DNA of 41,238 bases from Rhodospirillales bacterium (lineage in GTDB: Bacteria; Pseudomonadota; Alphaproteobacteria; Rhodospirillales; SHVQ01): contig SHVQ01000025.1 of the NCBI GenBank assembly GCA_009694195.1, positions 1-41,238 of the forward strand, written 5' to 3'. Under the pieces are notes generated by a model, which did no database searches, was not told the DNA's origin, and was given only the letters and a program-made list of their open reading frames with translations. The translations under genes were made by a program, and so were the position numbers. Below, one piece after another: positions 1 to 8,581 of the stretch (position 1 is the stretch's first letter; each line of letters begins with the position of its first letter).

Positions 1-351
1 GTAATTGAGCCGCTTGGCGAGCCGGCCGAGGGCGCCCCGGTCGTCCTTGAGGGCGTGCAGGTCCTGCGCGAGCGCCTCATACACGGCTTCGGCCGGCAGG
101 TCGCGCCCGTCCCATTGCCGGATGGCCGCGACGGTGCGGGGCAGGCCCTCCACGATCTCGGGATTATCGACCGCCTTGAACAGCAGTATCCCGATCGGAA
201 CGAGGAAATTGACGATGATGAAAAGGAATAGGGGGGCGACCAAGAGGAACGCGACGAGCTTTCGCTTCCGCTGCGTCCGCTGGAGCTTCGCCTTCAGCGA
301 AACCTGGAGGACCGGCGCAGGCGGGGAAAGCGCTTCGGATGAGACTGTCAT
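1..351 (-). CDS. ABC transporter permease, N-terminal part (cut by window edge)
   Basis: The minus strand from the ATG at 349-351 stays open to the window edge, giving the first 117 codons of a protein that continues outside. After a basic N-terminus rich in Lys and Arg there is one clear membrane segment at about residues 35-57 (begins LVAFLLVAPLF), followed by a charged region of periplasmic character. A basic tail, a first helix and a long loop before the core are usual in PotB/YdcU-type permeases of polyamine or opine importers. The gene is divergent from a PotD-like binding protein starting at 566, so the two probably belong to one importer. The EAA loop and the remaining helices are not visible, so the family call rests on the first helix and the neighbour. 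Confidence 0.7.
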   Translation of the reverse strand, partial: MTVSSEALSPPAPVLQVSLKAKLQRTQRKRKLVAFLLVAPLFLFIIVNFLVPIGILLFKAVDNPEIVEGLPRTVAAIRQWDGRDLPAEAVYEALAQDLHALKDDRGALGRLAKRLNY

Positions 352-448
352 GCCGCGGCGGATATTAAGGGGTTCCCGTCGTCGTCGCCACACGCCTTTG
401 GGTCGGTTCGATCGTGCTTCTCGTCGATGCACGGCGCGGAACGAGAAT

Positions 449-477
449 TTGAAAAAACACGGCCGCTGTTCCATAGT
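449..477 (+). promoter_or_regulatory. candidate sigma-70 promoter for the binding-protein gene
   Basis: TTGAAA (449-454) and CATAGT (472-477) are separated by 17 bases, matching 5/6 and 4/6 of the -35 and -10 consensus. The pair lies about 90 bases before the ATG at 566. A short inverted repeat, GACTCC-ATC-GGAGTC, lies at 532-546 in the presumed leader just before the ribosome-binding site. This comes from sequence inspection only. Confidence 0.4.
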
Positions 478-565
478 AAAGCGGTCGCGTGCGCGGCCGC
501 ACCGAATGCCGCGCCATCGATAACAGCAGATGACTCCATCGGAGTCGAACATGGGAGGAACGGCA

Positions 566-1627
566 ATGAATCGAACTACCAAGCGCATCGCTTGCGGTCT
601 TGCGGTTGTCGGGTTGGGGCTGGGCTCGTCTCCGGCCGACGCGCAGGAGAAGGTGCTTCGCATCCTGTCCTGGGGCGGCGTCATGCAGGACAACCAGCGC
701 AAGTCCTTCTTCGACCCGTTTGCCAAGGAGTTCGGGGTCAAGATCGTTGAGGACACCTACAACGGCGAGCTCGGCAAGGTGCGCGCCATGGTGGCGGCGG
801 GCAAAGTCGAGACCGACCTGGTCAACACCAACCCGCAGAGCGCCATCACCGGCTGCGACGAGGGCATCCTCGAGACGATCAAGCTCAGCCAGATCGGCAA
901 TCCGAAGCCGCAGGATTACATGGACTACACGTTCCTGGATTGCGGGGTGTCCACCAACATCTACACCTTCATCTGGTCGTGGAACGGCGAGGTCCGCACG
1001 CGCGAGCAGGGCCCGAAGGACATCGCCGGGATATTCGATCCGGTGAAGTTTCCGGGCTCGCGCGCCTTGCGCCAGCGCCCCTTCGCGACGTTGGAGTGGG
1101 GCCTCATGGCCGACGGCGTCAAGCCGGCGGACGTTTACAAGGTGCTGGGGACGCCGGCCGGCCTCGACCGCTCGTTCGCCCAGTGGAACAAGATCAAGAA
1201 GGGCATCTCCTGGACCGCCTCCAATAGCCAAGGGGTGGAGCGCCTGGTCGACAAGCAGGTCGATTACTCGGCGATCCCGAGCAACCGTTTCCACGACGCC
1301 GTCTACGTGGCGAAGAAGAACTTCGTCCCCTTGTATGACTCCCAAATTTATTCCCACGACACCTGGATGATCCCGAAGGGGGCCGCGAACAAGGCGGCGG
1401 CCCTCAAGTTCATCGAGTTCTCCAACCGGCCCGATCTGCAGGCCCGCTACGCCGAGGCGACGGCCATGCCGCCCGCCAGGAAGGATGCGCTCGCCCAGGT
1501 GAAAGCCGACGTCCGCGAGAAGCTCGTCTCCGCCCACTTCAAGAACGAGCTCGCCATGGATTACGGCTTCTGGGGCACCAACCTGGATCAGCTCACGAAG
1601 CGGTTCCAGGCCTGGGCGCAGCAGTAG
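566..1627 (+). CDS. PotD-like extracellular solute-binding protein of an ABC importer
   Basis: This 353-residue periplasmic binding protein resembles the spermidine/putrescine (PotD, SBP_bac_8) group. The first 26 residues look like a Sec signal peptide, with a basic start (MNRTTKR), a hydrophobic stretch and an ADA-QE cleavage site. The mature protein opens with VLRILSWGGVMQD, typical of this family, and ends near a WAQQ tail. The ATG at 566 was preferred over an upstream in-frame start at 530 because GGAGGAA lies about six bases before it and the signal peptide begins there. It is divergent from the permease at 1-351. The ligand cannot be read from sequence; polyamines, opines or a related cation are possible. 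Confidence 0.85.
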   Translation: MNRTTKRIACGLAVVGLGLGSSPADAQEKVLRILSWGGVMQDNQRKSFFDPFAKEFGVKIVEDTYNGELGKVRAMVAAGKVETDLVNTNPQSAITGCDEGILETIKLSQIGNPKPQDYMDYTFLDCGVSTNIYTFIWSWNGEVRTREQGPKDIAGIFDPVKFPGSRALRQRPFATLEWGLMADGVKPADVYKVLGTPAGLDRSFAQWNKIKKGISWTASNSQGVERLVDKQVDYSAIPSNRFHDAVYVAKKNFVPLYDSQIYSHDTWMIPKGAANKAAALKFIEFSNRPDLQARYAEATAMPPARKDALAQVKADVREKLVSAHFKNELAMDYGFWGTNLDQLTKRFQAWAQQ

Positions 1628-1653
1628 AACTTCGATTCGCCTGAGACGACGGG

Positions 1654-1688
1654 GAGGGGCGGGACGCAAATCCCGCTCCTCTTGCTTT
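1654..1688 (+). terminator. rho-independent terminator after the binding-protein gene
   Basis: An 11-base-pair stem (GAGGGGCGGGA, 1654-1664, with TCCCGCTCCTC, 1671-1681, one G-T pair) closes a six-base loop. It is followed by a weak T-rich tract (TTGCTTT). It lies 27 bases after the stop codon at 1627 and separates the binding protein from the next gene. Confidence 0.6.
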
Positions 1689-1797
1689 GGGGGCGGAGCG
1701 GCCGGCGAATCGTTCTGGCTGCCAGAGCAGGAACTTTCTGGACTTGGGGCCGGGCTCTGGGAATGATCGGCCTTTCTTCGGAGGGAGTAAAAATACA

Positions 1798-2097
1798 ATG
1801 TTTGTGGAAATCGCCCAGATCGACGTGAAGCCCGGCATGGAAGCCGAGTTCGAGAAGGGGGTCGCCGCCGCGGCCCCGGTGTTCAAGCGCGCCAAGGGCT
1901 GCCGCGGTCTGTCGCTGCACCGCTCGGTGGAGAAGCCAACCCGCTACCGCCTCTATGTCGACTGGGACACGGTCGAGAACCACACTGTCGATTTCCGCGG
2001 CTCGGCGGATTTCCAGGAGTGGCGCAAGCATGTCGGCCATTGCTTCCAGGAAACGCCCTATGTCGAGCACACCAAGCAGGTCAACAAGTGGTTCTGA
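1798..2097 (+). CDS. antibiotic biosynthesis monooxygenase (ABM) domain protein
   Basis: This is a 99-residue single-domain protein of the dimeric alpha/beta-barrel ABM fold. The pattern fits: MFVEIAQIDVKPGMEAEFE at the start, a central GCRGLSLHRSVEKPTRY segment, then a W-D and a FQEWRKHV stretch, where ABM proteins carry substrate-facing His and Trp residues. Members act on quinones or polyketides, or merely bind heme or small aromatics, so the substrate is unknown. The ATG at 1798 follows GGAGGGAG (1780-1787) at good distance; a longer in-frame reading from 1687 has no ribosome-binding site and spans the terminator. It stands alone between a terminator and recA. Confidence 0.75.
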   Translation: MFVEIAQIDVKPGMEAEFEKGVAAAAPVFKRAKGCRGLSLHRSVEKPTRYRLYVDWDTVENHTVDFRGSADFQEWRKHVGHCFQETPYVEHTKQVNKWF

Positions 2098-2235
2098 CCG
2101 CCTAGAGCGACTTCAGCCGGGTGGCGCGGTGACCGAGCGCGCTCCGAGATTTCGCAGCACGCGCGACTCGAAAAAACCGTCGTTTCGGCTGGTGCGTTCC
2201 GCGATTCCTGTTCCGGATTCGCATCGAACAATGTT

Positions 2236-2253
2236 CTGTTCCGGCGTGAACAG
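2236..2253. promoter_or_regulatory. palindrome in the recA upstream region
   Basis: CTGTTC-N6-GAACAG is a perfect inverted repeat 18 bases long, about 145 bases before recA. A further GAAC-AAT-GTTC inverted repeat sits just upstream at 2226-2236. The half-sites use the GTTC/GAAC words bound by alphaproteobacterial LexA, but the spacing is not the usual direct repeat with seven bases between. It could be an operator for LexA or another dimeric repressor. Confidence 0.35.
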
Positions 2254-2316
2254 GGCGTGAATAATGTCAATAATTACATTTCATATCAATGCGCTAAAAA
2301 ATCGACTTGCAAATAG

Positions 2317-2331
2317 GAACAAACCATGTAC
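2317..2331. promoter_or_regulatory. candidate LexA (SOS) box upstream of recA
   Basis: GAACAAACCATGTAC matches the alphaproteobacterial LexA site GAAC-N7-GAAC in seven of eight defined bases, with the correct seven-base spacing. It lies 67 bases before the recA start in an unusually AT-rich stretch (2260-2330), where a promoter would be expected. Direct control of recA by LexA is established in related bacteria; that it acts here is inferred. Confidence 0.5.
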
Positions 2332-2397
2332 GGTGAGGATGAATTGCAAGCCCACTGGCGCCGTTATTGACGCCGTGAAATATAAGGGAGACACCCG

Positions 2398-3486
2398 ATG
2401 ACCGAGCCGGCCCTTCGCCTCGTCGACAAGGACGACATGGACCGCAACAAAGCGCTGCAAGCTGCCTTGAGCCAGATCGAGCGCTCCTACGGCAAGGGCT
2501 CGATCATGAAGCTCGGCCAGCGCGAGACGGTGGAGAGCGACGTGGTCTCGACCGGCTCCATCGGCCTCGATCTTGCGCTCGGGATCGGCGGGCTCCCGCG
2601 CGGGCGCATCGTCGAGATCTACGGGCCCGAGGCCTCGGGAAAAACGACCCTCGCCCTCCACGCGGTCGCCGAAGCGCAAAAGGCCGGCGGCACCTGCGCC
2701 TATATCGACGCCGAGCACGCCCTCGACCCGCCGTACGCGAAGAAGCTCGGCTGCAACGTGGACGAGCTCCTGATCTCGCAGCCGGACGCGGGCGAGCAGG
2801 CGCTCGAAATCGCCGACACCCTCGTCCGCTCGGGCGCCGTTGACCTCGTGGTGGTCGACAGCGTCGCCGCCCTCGTGCCCAGGGCCGAGCTCGAAGGCGA
2901 GATGGGCGACCAGCACATGGGGCTGCAAGCGCGCCTGATGAGCCAGGCGCTCCGCAAGCTCACGGCCTCCGTCGCGCGCTCGCGCACCATGATCATCTTC
3001 ATCAACCAGATCCGGATGAAGATCGGCGTGGTGTTCGGCAACCCGGAAACGACGACGGGCGGCAACGCGCTCAAGTTCTATGCCTCGGTCCGGCTCGAAA
3101 TCCGCCGCATCGGCGCGATCAAGGATCGGGACGAGGTGGTCGGCAACCAGACCCGGGTCAAGGTGGTGAAGAACAAGCTGGCGCCGCCGTTCCGGATGGT
3201 CGAATTCGACATCATGTACGGCGAGGGCATCTCCAAAACGGGCGAGCTCCTCGACCTTGGGGTCAAGACCGGCATCGTCGAGAAGTCGGGCTCCTGGTTC
3301 TCCTACAATTCGGAGCGCATCGGCCAGGGCCGAGAGAACGCCAAGGGCTATCTCCGCGAGCACCCGGACGTTGCCAACCAGATCGAAGCCCTCATCCGCC
3401 AGAACTCGGGCTCCGCCGCCAAGGCCATGGTCGCGGGCGGGGCGGAGGGCGAAGACGGCGCCGCGGGCGGCAACGCCGAAGGCTGA
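2398..3486 (+). CDS. recA: recombinase RecA
   Basis: RecA binds single-stranded DNA with ATP, drives homologous strand exchange and activates LexA self-cleavage. The 362-residue product has the Walker A motif GPEASGKTT (76-84), the Walker B strand ending VVVDS (about 150-154), the conserved NQIR and the DNA-binding loop around 205-222, with a Gly/Ala-rich acidic C-terminal tail usual for the family. The ATG at 2398 follows AAGGGAGA by seven bases; a methionine at residue 14 is a less likely start. A candidate LexA box lies upstream and a strong terminator follows. alaS comes next but is probably transcribed separately. Confidence 0.98.
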   Translation: MTEPALRLVDKDDMDRNKALQAALSQIERSYGKGSIMKLGQRETVESDVVSTGSIGLDLALGIGGLPRGRIVEIYGPEASGKTTLALHAVAEAQKAGGTCAYIDAEHALDPPYAKKLGCNVDELLISQPDAGEQALEIADTLVRSGAVDLVVVDSVAALVPRAELEGEMGDQHMGLQARLMSQALRKLTASVARSRTMIIFINQIRMKIGVVFGNPETTTGGNALKFYASVRLEIRRIGAIKDRDEVVGNQTRVKVVKNKLAPPFRMVEFDIMYGEGISKTGELLDLGVKTGIVEKSGSWFSYNSERIGQGRENAKGYLREHPDVANQIEALIRQNSGSAAKAMVAGGAEGEDGAAGGNAEG

Positions 3487-3527
3487 ACGGTTTCCCCTCG
3501 ACCCTCCGCTGAGAGGTACTTCCGCCG

Positions 3528-3561
3528 AAACGCGGCTCCTTCGGGGGCCGCGTTTTCTTTT
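3528..3561 (+). terminator. rho-independent terminator after recA
   Basis: AAACGCGGC (3528-3536) pairs perfectly with GCCGCGTTT (3547-3555). The loop contains CC-TTCG-GG, which can extend the stem under a UUCG tetraloop, and TTTTCTTTT follows. It is placed 40 bases after the recA stop and before alaS. Confidence 0.85.
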
Positions 3562-3622
3562 GGCCGCGCCAGGAACGCCGTAGGTCCTTCCGTTTCCGGG
3601 GTCGCGGCCCTAAATTAACCCC

Positions 3623-6289
3623 ATGCAAACCACGAACGACATCCGGAAGGCGTTCCTCGATTATTTCCAGCGCCACGGCCACACGGTCGTGCCGTCGTCG
3701 CCCCTGGTGCCCCGCAACGACCCGACGCTGATGTTCGCCAGCGCCGGCATGGTGCAGTTCAAGAACGTGTTCACGGGCGCCGAGAAGCGCGCCTACACCC
3801 GCGCCGTCACCGCCCAAAAATGCGTGCGGGCCGGGGGCAAGCACAACGACCTCGAGAACGTCGGCTACACCGCGCGCCATCACACGTTCTTCGAGATGCT
3901 CGGGAATTTCTCGTTCGGGGACTACTTCAAGGACCTGGCGATCGAGCTCGCCTGGAACCTGGTCACCCGCGAGCTCGGGCTGCCGAAAGAGCGCCTGCTC
4001 GTCACCGTCTACGCCGAGGATGACGATGCGTTCAATCTTTGGAGGAAGATCGCGGGGCTTCCGGCGGCGCGCATCCTCCGCATCGCGACCTCGGATAATT
4101 TCTGGGCGATGGGGGATACGGGCCCCTGCGGTCCCTGTTCGGAGATCTTCTATGACCACGGCCCCCACATCCAGGGCGGGCCCCCCGGCAGCCCGGACTC
4201 AGAAGGCGACCGCTTCGTCGAGGTGTGGAACCTCGTCTTCATGCAGTACGAGCAGCTGAGCCCGGAGAAGCGCGTGGCCCTCCCGAAGCCCTCGATCGAC
4301 ACAGGGATGGGCCTGGAGCGCATCGCGGCCGTGATGCAGGGGACGCACGACAACTACGAGATAGACCTCTTCCGCGCCCTCATCGCCGCCTCGGCCGAGG
4401 CGAGCCGCACATCGGCCGATGGCGCGCACCGCATCTCGCACCGGGTCATCGCCGATCATTTGCGCGCGTCGAGCTTCCTCATCGCCGACGGCGTGCTGCC
4501 GTCGAACGAGGGCCGCGGCTACGTGCTCCGCCGGATCATGCGCCGCGCCATGCGCCACGCGCACCAGATGGGCTGCGAGGAACCGTTGATGTGGCGGCTC
4601 GTGCCGGCGCTGCTCCAGGTCATGGGCCAGGCGTACCCCGAGATCGCACGCGCCGAGCCGCTGATCGCCGAATCGCTCAAGCTCGAAGAGACGCGCTTCA
4701 AGCGCACGCTCGACCGCGGCCTCAAGCTCCTGGAAGAGGCGACCCAACATTTGAAACCGGGTTCCGCCCTCGACGGAGCGACCGCGTTCAAGCTCTACGA
4801 CACGTATGGATTTCCCTTAGACCTCACCCAGGACGCGCTCAAGGCGAAGCGCATCGACGTCGACGTCGCCGGCTTCAATGCCGCGCTCGAGCGCCAGCGG
4901 GCCGATGCCCGCAAGGCGTGGGCGGGCTCGGGCGAGGCCGCGACCGAGGCCGTCTGGTTCAAGGTCCGGGACGACGTGGGTGCCACGGACTTTCTCGGCT
5001 ACGAGACCGAAGCCGCCGAAGGCGTCGTCGGCGCCATCGTCAAGGGCAACGCCACGGGTGAAAGTGGGCGCGTGTCCGCGGCGCAAGAGGGCGACGAGGT
5101 CCAGATCGTCTGCAACCAGACGCCCTTTTACGCCGAATCCGGCGGCCAGATGGGCGACTCAGGCACGATCGAGACCGCGTCGGGCGGCATCGTCGAGATC
5201 GCGGATGCGCAGAAGAAGCTTGGCGATCTTCACGTCCACCGCGGGCGCGTCCGCAAGGGCGAGGTCCGCGTCGGCGATACCGTGCAGCTCCGCGTCAACC
5301 GCGAGCGGCGGACGGCGCTCCGCGCCAACCACTCGGCGACGCACCTCCTGCACGCGGCCCTTCGCCGCAAGCTCGGCGGCCACGTGACGCAAAAGGGGTC
5401 GCTCGTCGCTCCCGACCGCTTCCGCTTCGACATCAGCCATCCAAAGCCGCTGACGGCGGAGGAGATCGCGGCGGTCGAGACCGAGGTGAACGCGCGCGTC
5501 CGGCGGAACGCGGCCGTCGTCACCCGGCTCATGGACCCGGAGGCCGCCGTCGCCGCGGGCGCGATGGCGCTCTTCGGCGAGAAGTACGGCGACTCGGTCC
5601 GCGTCGTCTCCATGGGCGGCGACGGCGACGAGACGTTTTCCGTCGAGTTGTGCGGCGGCACCCACGTGCGGCGGACCGGCGACATCGGCGCCTTCAAGGT
5701 CGTCTCCGAAGGCGCGGTCGGCGCGGGCCGTCGGCGGATCGAGGCCGTCACCGGCGCCGGGGCCGATGCTTACCTCCGCGCCCAGGAGCGCATCCTCAAC
5801 GAGGCCTCGGACCTTCTGAAAACGGTTCCCGATCAGCTCACCGCCCGCATCGCCCAGGTGCTGGACGAGCGCCGCAAGCTCGAGCGCGAGCTCACGGAGA
5901 CGCGGCGCCGGCTGGCGACGGGCGAGGCCGCGAGCACCGGGGCGGGCGGCGTGCGCGACGTCGCCGGCATCAAGTTCCAGCCGCGGCTCCTCGACGGGGT
6001 TCCCGCCAAGGACCTGAAGAACCTCGCCGACGATTTGAAGAAACAGGTGGGCTCGGGCGTCGTCGCCCTCGTCAGCACCGACGACGGCAAGGCCTCCCTC
6101 GTGGTCGGCGTCACCAGCGACCTGACCGGCCGGGTGAGCGCGGTCGATCTCGCGCGCATCGGCTCGCAGGCGCTCGGCGGCAAGGGCGGCGGCGGCCGCC
6201 CGGACATGGCGCAGGCGGGCGGGCCCGACGCCTCCAAGGGCGAAGCGGCGCTTGCCGCCATCGAAAAGGCGCTCGCCGCGGCGGGGTGA
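3623..6289 (+). CDS. alaS: alanyl-tRNA synthetase
   Basis: This cytoplasmic class II synthetase charges tRNA-Ala and removes mischarged Ser or Gly. The 888 residues match the usual bacterial length. The catalytic domain begins with the [16 protein letters not shown] segment and contains class II motifs in the first 250 residues. The editing domain carries both zinc-site motifs, H570-SAT-H574 and C677-GGT-H681, and the C-terminal C-Ala part ends with the [13 protein letters not shown] stretch. The ATG at 3623 has only a weak ribosome-binding site, but family homology begins directly there. The recA-alaS order is common in alphaproteobacteria. Confidence 0.97.
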   Translation: MQTTNDIRKAFLDYFQRHGHTVVPSSPLVPRNDPTLMFASAGMVQFKNVFTGAEKRAYTRAVTAQKCVRAGGKHNDLENVGYTARHHTFFEMLGNFSFGDYFKDLAIELAWNLVTRELGLPKERLLVTVYAEDDDAFNLWRKIAGLPAARILRIATSDNFWAMGDTGPCGPCSEIFYDHGPHIQGGPPGSPDSEGDRFVEVWNLVFMQYEQLSPEKRVALPKPSIDTGMGLERIAAVMQGTHDNYEIDLFRALIAASAEASRTSADGAHRISHRVIADHLRASSFLIADGVLPSNEGRGYVLRRIMRRAMRHAHQMGCEEPLMWRLVPALLQVMGQAYPEIARAEPLIAESLKLEETRFKRTLDRGLKLLEEATQHLKPGSALDGATAFKLYDTYGFPLDLTQDALKAKRIDVDVAGFNAALERQRADARKAWAGSGEAATEAVWFKVRDDVGATDFLGYETEAAEGVVGAIVKGNATGESGRVSAAQEGDEVQIVCNQTPFYAESGGQMGDSGTIETASGGIVEIADAQKKLGDLHVHRGRVRKGEVRVGDTVQLRVNRERRTALRANHSATHLLHAALRRKLGGHVTQKGSLVAPDRFRFDISHPKPLTAEEIAAVETEVNARVRRNAAVVTRLMDPEAAVAAGAMALFGEKYGDSVRVVSMGGDGDETFSVELCGGTHVRRTGDIGAFKVVSEGAVGAGRRRIEAVTGAGADAYLRAQERILNEASDLLKTVPDQLTARIAQVLDERRKLERELTETRRRLATGEAASTGAGGVRDVAGIKFQPRLLDGVPAKDLKNLADDLKKQVGSGVVALVSTDDGKASLVVGVTSDLTGRVSAVDLARIGSQALGGKGGGGRPDMAQAGGPDASKGEAALAAIEKALAAAG

Positions 6290-6300
6290 CGAGGTACTTT

Positions 6301-6358
6301 CGTCACCCCCGCGAAAGCGGGGGTCCAGAGACTGGATTCCCGCTTGCGCGGGAATGAC
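6301..6358. repeat. dispersed double-hairpin palindromic repeat (possible terminator)
   Basis: The element starts CGTCA and ends TGACA. Inside are two hairpins: CCCCCGC-GAAA-GCGGGGG (6306-6323) and ATTCCCGC-TTGC-GCGGGAAT (6336-6355), joined by the word GGTCCAGAGACTGG. This layout is that of the widespread proteobacterial intergenic repeat that reads roughly as CGTCATTCCCGCG...GCGGGAATGAC. It lies 11 bases after the alaS stop and 21 bases before the cyclophilin stop, so it may also end transcripts from both sides; an A-run follows it. Confidence 0.8.
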
Positions 6359-6379
6359 AAAAAAGGGCTCCGGGGGCTT

Positions 6380-6928
6380 TTACTCCTTCACGTCCGCCGC
6401 GACCCGCAGCTTGACGATCTTGTCGGGGTCGGTGACGGTGCCGTTGCGGGACGCGTGGCCGCGCTTGATCTTGTCGACGTGCTCCATGCCCTGCACCACG
6501 CGGCCCCACGCCGTGTACTGGCCGTTCAGGTGGGCCGAGTCCTCGAACACGATGAAGAACTGGGAATCGCCGCTGTTGGGGTCGGAGGAGCGCGCCATGG
6601 AGACGGTGCCGCGCTTGTGCTGCACGCTCGAAAACTCGGCCTTGAGCTTGGTGCCCGAGCCGCCGGTGCCGTCGCCCTTGGGATCGCCGGTCTGCGCCAT
6701 GAACCCTTCGATCACGCGGTGAAAGGTGAGCCCGTCGTAGAACTCTTTGCGCGCGAGCTCCTTGATCCGGGCGACATGTTTCGGCGCGGCGTCCGGCAGC
6801 AGCTCGATCACCACGCGCCCGGTCTTCAAATCGAGATAGAGCGTGTTTTCCGCATCGGCCGCGTCGACGCTCTCGATCGCAAGGCAGGCCATAGCGACAA
6901 GAATCGGCAGGAGAAAGCTTTTGTTCAT
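6380..6928 (-). CDS. periplasmic cyclophilin-type peptidyl-prolyl cis-trans isomerase
   Basis: This 182-residue cyclophilin catalyses cis-trans isomerisation of prolyl bonds. Residues 1-23 form a Sec signal peptide (MNKSFLLPILVAMACLA, cut near VDA-AD), so the enzyme acts in the periplasm. The fold is clear: YDGLTFHRVIEGFMAQTGDP carries the catalytic Arg of FHR, SMAR and SQFFI follow, and a W in AWGRVVQGM occupies the usual drug-contact region. GGGAG precedes the ATG at good distance. It faces alaS tail-to-tail across a palindromic repeat. A cytoplasmic PpiB role is less likely because of the signal peptide. Confidence 0.92.
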   Translation of the reverse strand: MNKSFLLPILVAMACLAIESVDAADAENTLYLDLKTGRVVIELLPDAAPKHVARIKELARKEFYDGLTFHRVIEGFMAQTGDPKGDGTGGSGTKLKAEFSSVQHKRGTVSMARSSDPNSGDSQFFIVFEDSAHLNGQYTAWGRVVQGMEHVDKIKRGHASRNGTVTDPDKIVKLRVAADVKE

Positions 6929-7006
6929 TCGGGGGCTCCCGTGTTGATGGATTTGCCGGCCCCGTGCCTACAGCTTCCCGGCGCCGGCCGCAAGCGCTTG
7001 GGCAGC

Positions 7007-8017
7007 CTAATCCGTCGACTTGAACGCGGCGAGGATGCGGAGCGCGGCGTCCGCTGGCGCCATCTTGCCCGCCGCGACATCGGCTTCGGCACGCTCGATA
7101 ACGTGCCGCGCCTTGGGGTCCGCGCGAAGGGCCGCCGTCATCGCTTCTCTCGCCTGGTCCCAGAGCGAGCCGAGCGCCTGGCTGCGGCGGCGCGTGCCCA
7201 GCTCGCCGCTGGCCTCAAGCTTGGCGCGGAAGGCCTCGATCTCGCTCCACACATCGGCGAGCGCGGTTCCCTCGCGGGCCGAGCAGGTCATCACCTTGGG
7301 CGTCCAGCCGGCGGAAGCCGGCCTCAGCAGGTGAAGCGCGTTCCCGTAGTCCTTCCGCGTCCGCTCGGCCGCGTCGACGAGCGCGCCGTCGGCCTTGTTG
7401 ACGAGGATAAGGTCGGCCATTTCGACGATGCCGCGCTTGATCCCCTGCAGCTCGTCGCCGCCGGCCGGACTTAACAGCAGAATAAACATGTCGACGACGC
7501 GGGCGACCGCCGTCTCCGACTGGCCGACGCCGACGGTCTCGACCAAGATCACGTCGAACCCGGCGGCCTCCGCGACCGCGACCGACTCGTGGGTGCGCCT
7601 GGCGATGCCGCCGAGCGCCCCGCCGGAAGGGGACGGGCGGATGAAAGCGTCAGGGGCGCGCGTGAGCCGCTCCATCCGGGTCTTGTCGCCGAGGATCGAG
7701 CCTCCCGTGCGCGGGCTCGTCGGATCGATCGCGAGCACGGCGACGCGGTGGCCTTTCGTGATCGCTTGCAGGCCCAAGACTTCGATGAGCGTCGACTTGC
7801 CGACGCCGGGAACGCCGGTGATCCCGATGCGGAGGGAACGGCCGTTCGCGGGGAGCAGGGAGCGGATCAGGGCGGCGGCGGCGCTCCGGTGATCCGCGCG
7901 CGTCGATTCGATGAGCGTGATCGCGCGGGCGAGGGCGCGCCGGTCGCCGTCGCGCACGCCTTGGGCCAGCGCCGCCGCGTCCGCGCCGCCTAGCCCCGCT
8001 TTCGGTCTTTGGGCCAC
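7007..8017 (-). CDS. meaB: MeaB/ArgK-type P-loop GTPase (mutase chaperone)
   Basis: Proteins of this family protect and reload B12-dependent acyl-CoA mutases, mainly methylmalonyl-CoA mutase. The 336-residue protein has the Walker A motif GVPGVGKST (68-76), the switch-like stretch VETVGVGQSE (159-168) and the guanine-specifying NKAD (207-210). DPTSPRTGGSILGDKTRM (98-115) is a hallmark of the subgroup. The start overlaps the end of the lysine-rich gene at 7990-8415 by 28 bases, suggesting co-transcription. No mutase subunit lies in the window. The propionyl-CoA synthetase at 37.5 kb would feed such a mutase after carboxylation, but the link is indirect. Confidence 0.92.
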   Translation of the reverse strand: MAQRPKAGLGGADAAALAQGVRDGDRRALARAITLIESTRADHRSAAAALIRSLLPANGRSLRIGITGVPGVGKSTLIEVLGLQAITKGHRVAVLAIDPTSPRTGGSILGDKTRMERLTRAPDAFIRPSPSGGALGGIARRTHESVAVAEAAGFDVILVETVGVGQSETAVARVVDMFILLLSPAGGDELQGIKRGIVEMADLILVNKADGALVDAAERTRKDYGNALHLLRPASAGWTPKVMTCSAREGTALADVWSEIEAFRAKLEASGELGTRRRSQALGSLWDQAREAMTAALRADPKARHVIERAEADVAAGKMAPADAALRILAAFKSTD

Positions 8018-8415
8018 GCCGGTGCCTGCCGCTTGTCGCCGCCCTTGCCGCCCATGCGCTCCAGCACGTTGGGCGCCAGCGCCTTCAGCGCCATCACCGT
8101 GAGCTTTTCCCGCGCTTCCTTGCTGAGGCTGTCGAGCACGTGGGCCTTCGAGCGCTGCACGGCCAGCGCTTCCTCGATGAGTCGTGCACGCTCCTCGGTC
8201 ATCGCCGGCGCCTTGCGTTTCGATTGCGGTTTCGCCTTCGGCTCGACGCCGGCCGCGTCGGCCAGCCGCTTCGCGGCGGCGATGGCTTCGGCGATCGCGG
8301 CTTCCGCTTCCTCGATCGCGGCCGTTTCCGGATCTTTATTCTTGGCGGCGGCTTTCTTCGGCTTCTTCTTTCCGGGGAAGACCGCCTTGAAGGCTTTCGA
8401 GACGAATTTCATCAT
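7990..8415 (-). CDS. small lysine- and alanine-rich protein of unknown function
   Basis: The 141-residue product starts MMKFVSKAFKAVFPGKKKPKK and has no signal peptide or membrane helix. Residues 30-55 are an acidic, alanine-rich stretch likely to form a helix or coiled coil (AIEEAEAAIAEAIAAAKRL). A second helical part runs from about 72 to 120 (TEERARLIEEALAVQRSK and following), and the tail is basic. I do not recognise the family. The gene overlaps the start of the MeaB-type GTPase by 28 bases, so the two are probably translated together. A lysine-rich opening followed by charged helices might suit nucleic-acid or protein binding, but that is a guess. Confidence 0.7.
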   Translation of the reverse strand: MMKFVSKAFKAVFPGKKKPKKAAAKNKDPETAAIEEAEAAIAEAIAAAKRLADAAGVEPKAKPQSKRKAPAMTEERARLIEEALAVQRSKAHVLDSLSKEAREKLTVMALKALAPNVLERMGGKGGDKRQAPAWPKDRKRG

Positions 8416-8581
8416 CGACTAAAATTCCGCCGCGGCTGGATTCGGCTGGCATCTTACTCCCGCGGCGTCCTAGCGCCAATCTAGCGATTGTGGCGCCCGG
8501 CCCGGGAAGCACCAGGACCTGGGATGTGCACTGCAATATACTCTGGCGCGCCCGCATGACCCTCGCGTATCGTTGGCGTCC

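Noticed and set aside
5..523. Plus-strand frame at the left edge
   Set aside because: It is opposite the truncated ABC permease, which has a sensible membrane segment on the minus strand; the plus-strand product is serine- and arginine-rich without structure.
6301..6358. The double hairpin after alaS as a short CRISPR-like array
   Set aside because: There are only two different hairpins and no repeated unit with spacers; it fits a dispersed palindromic element.
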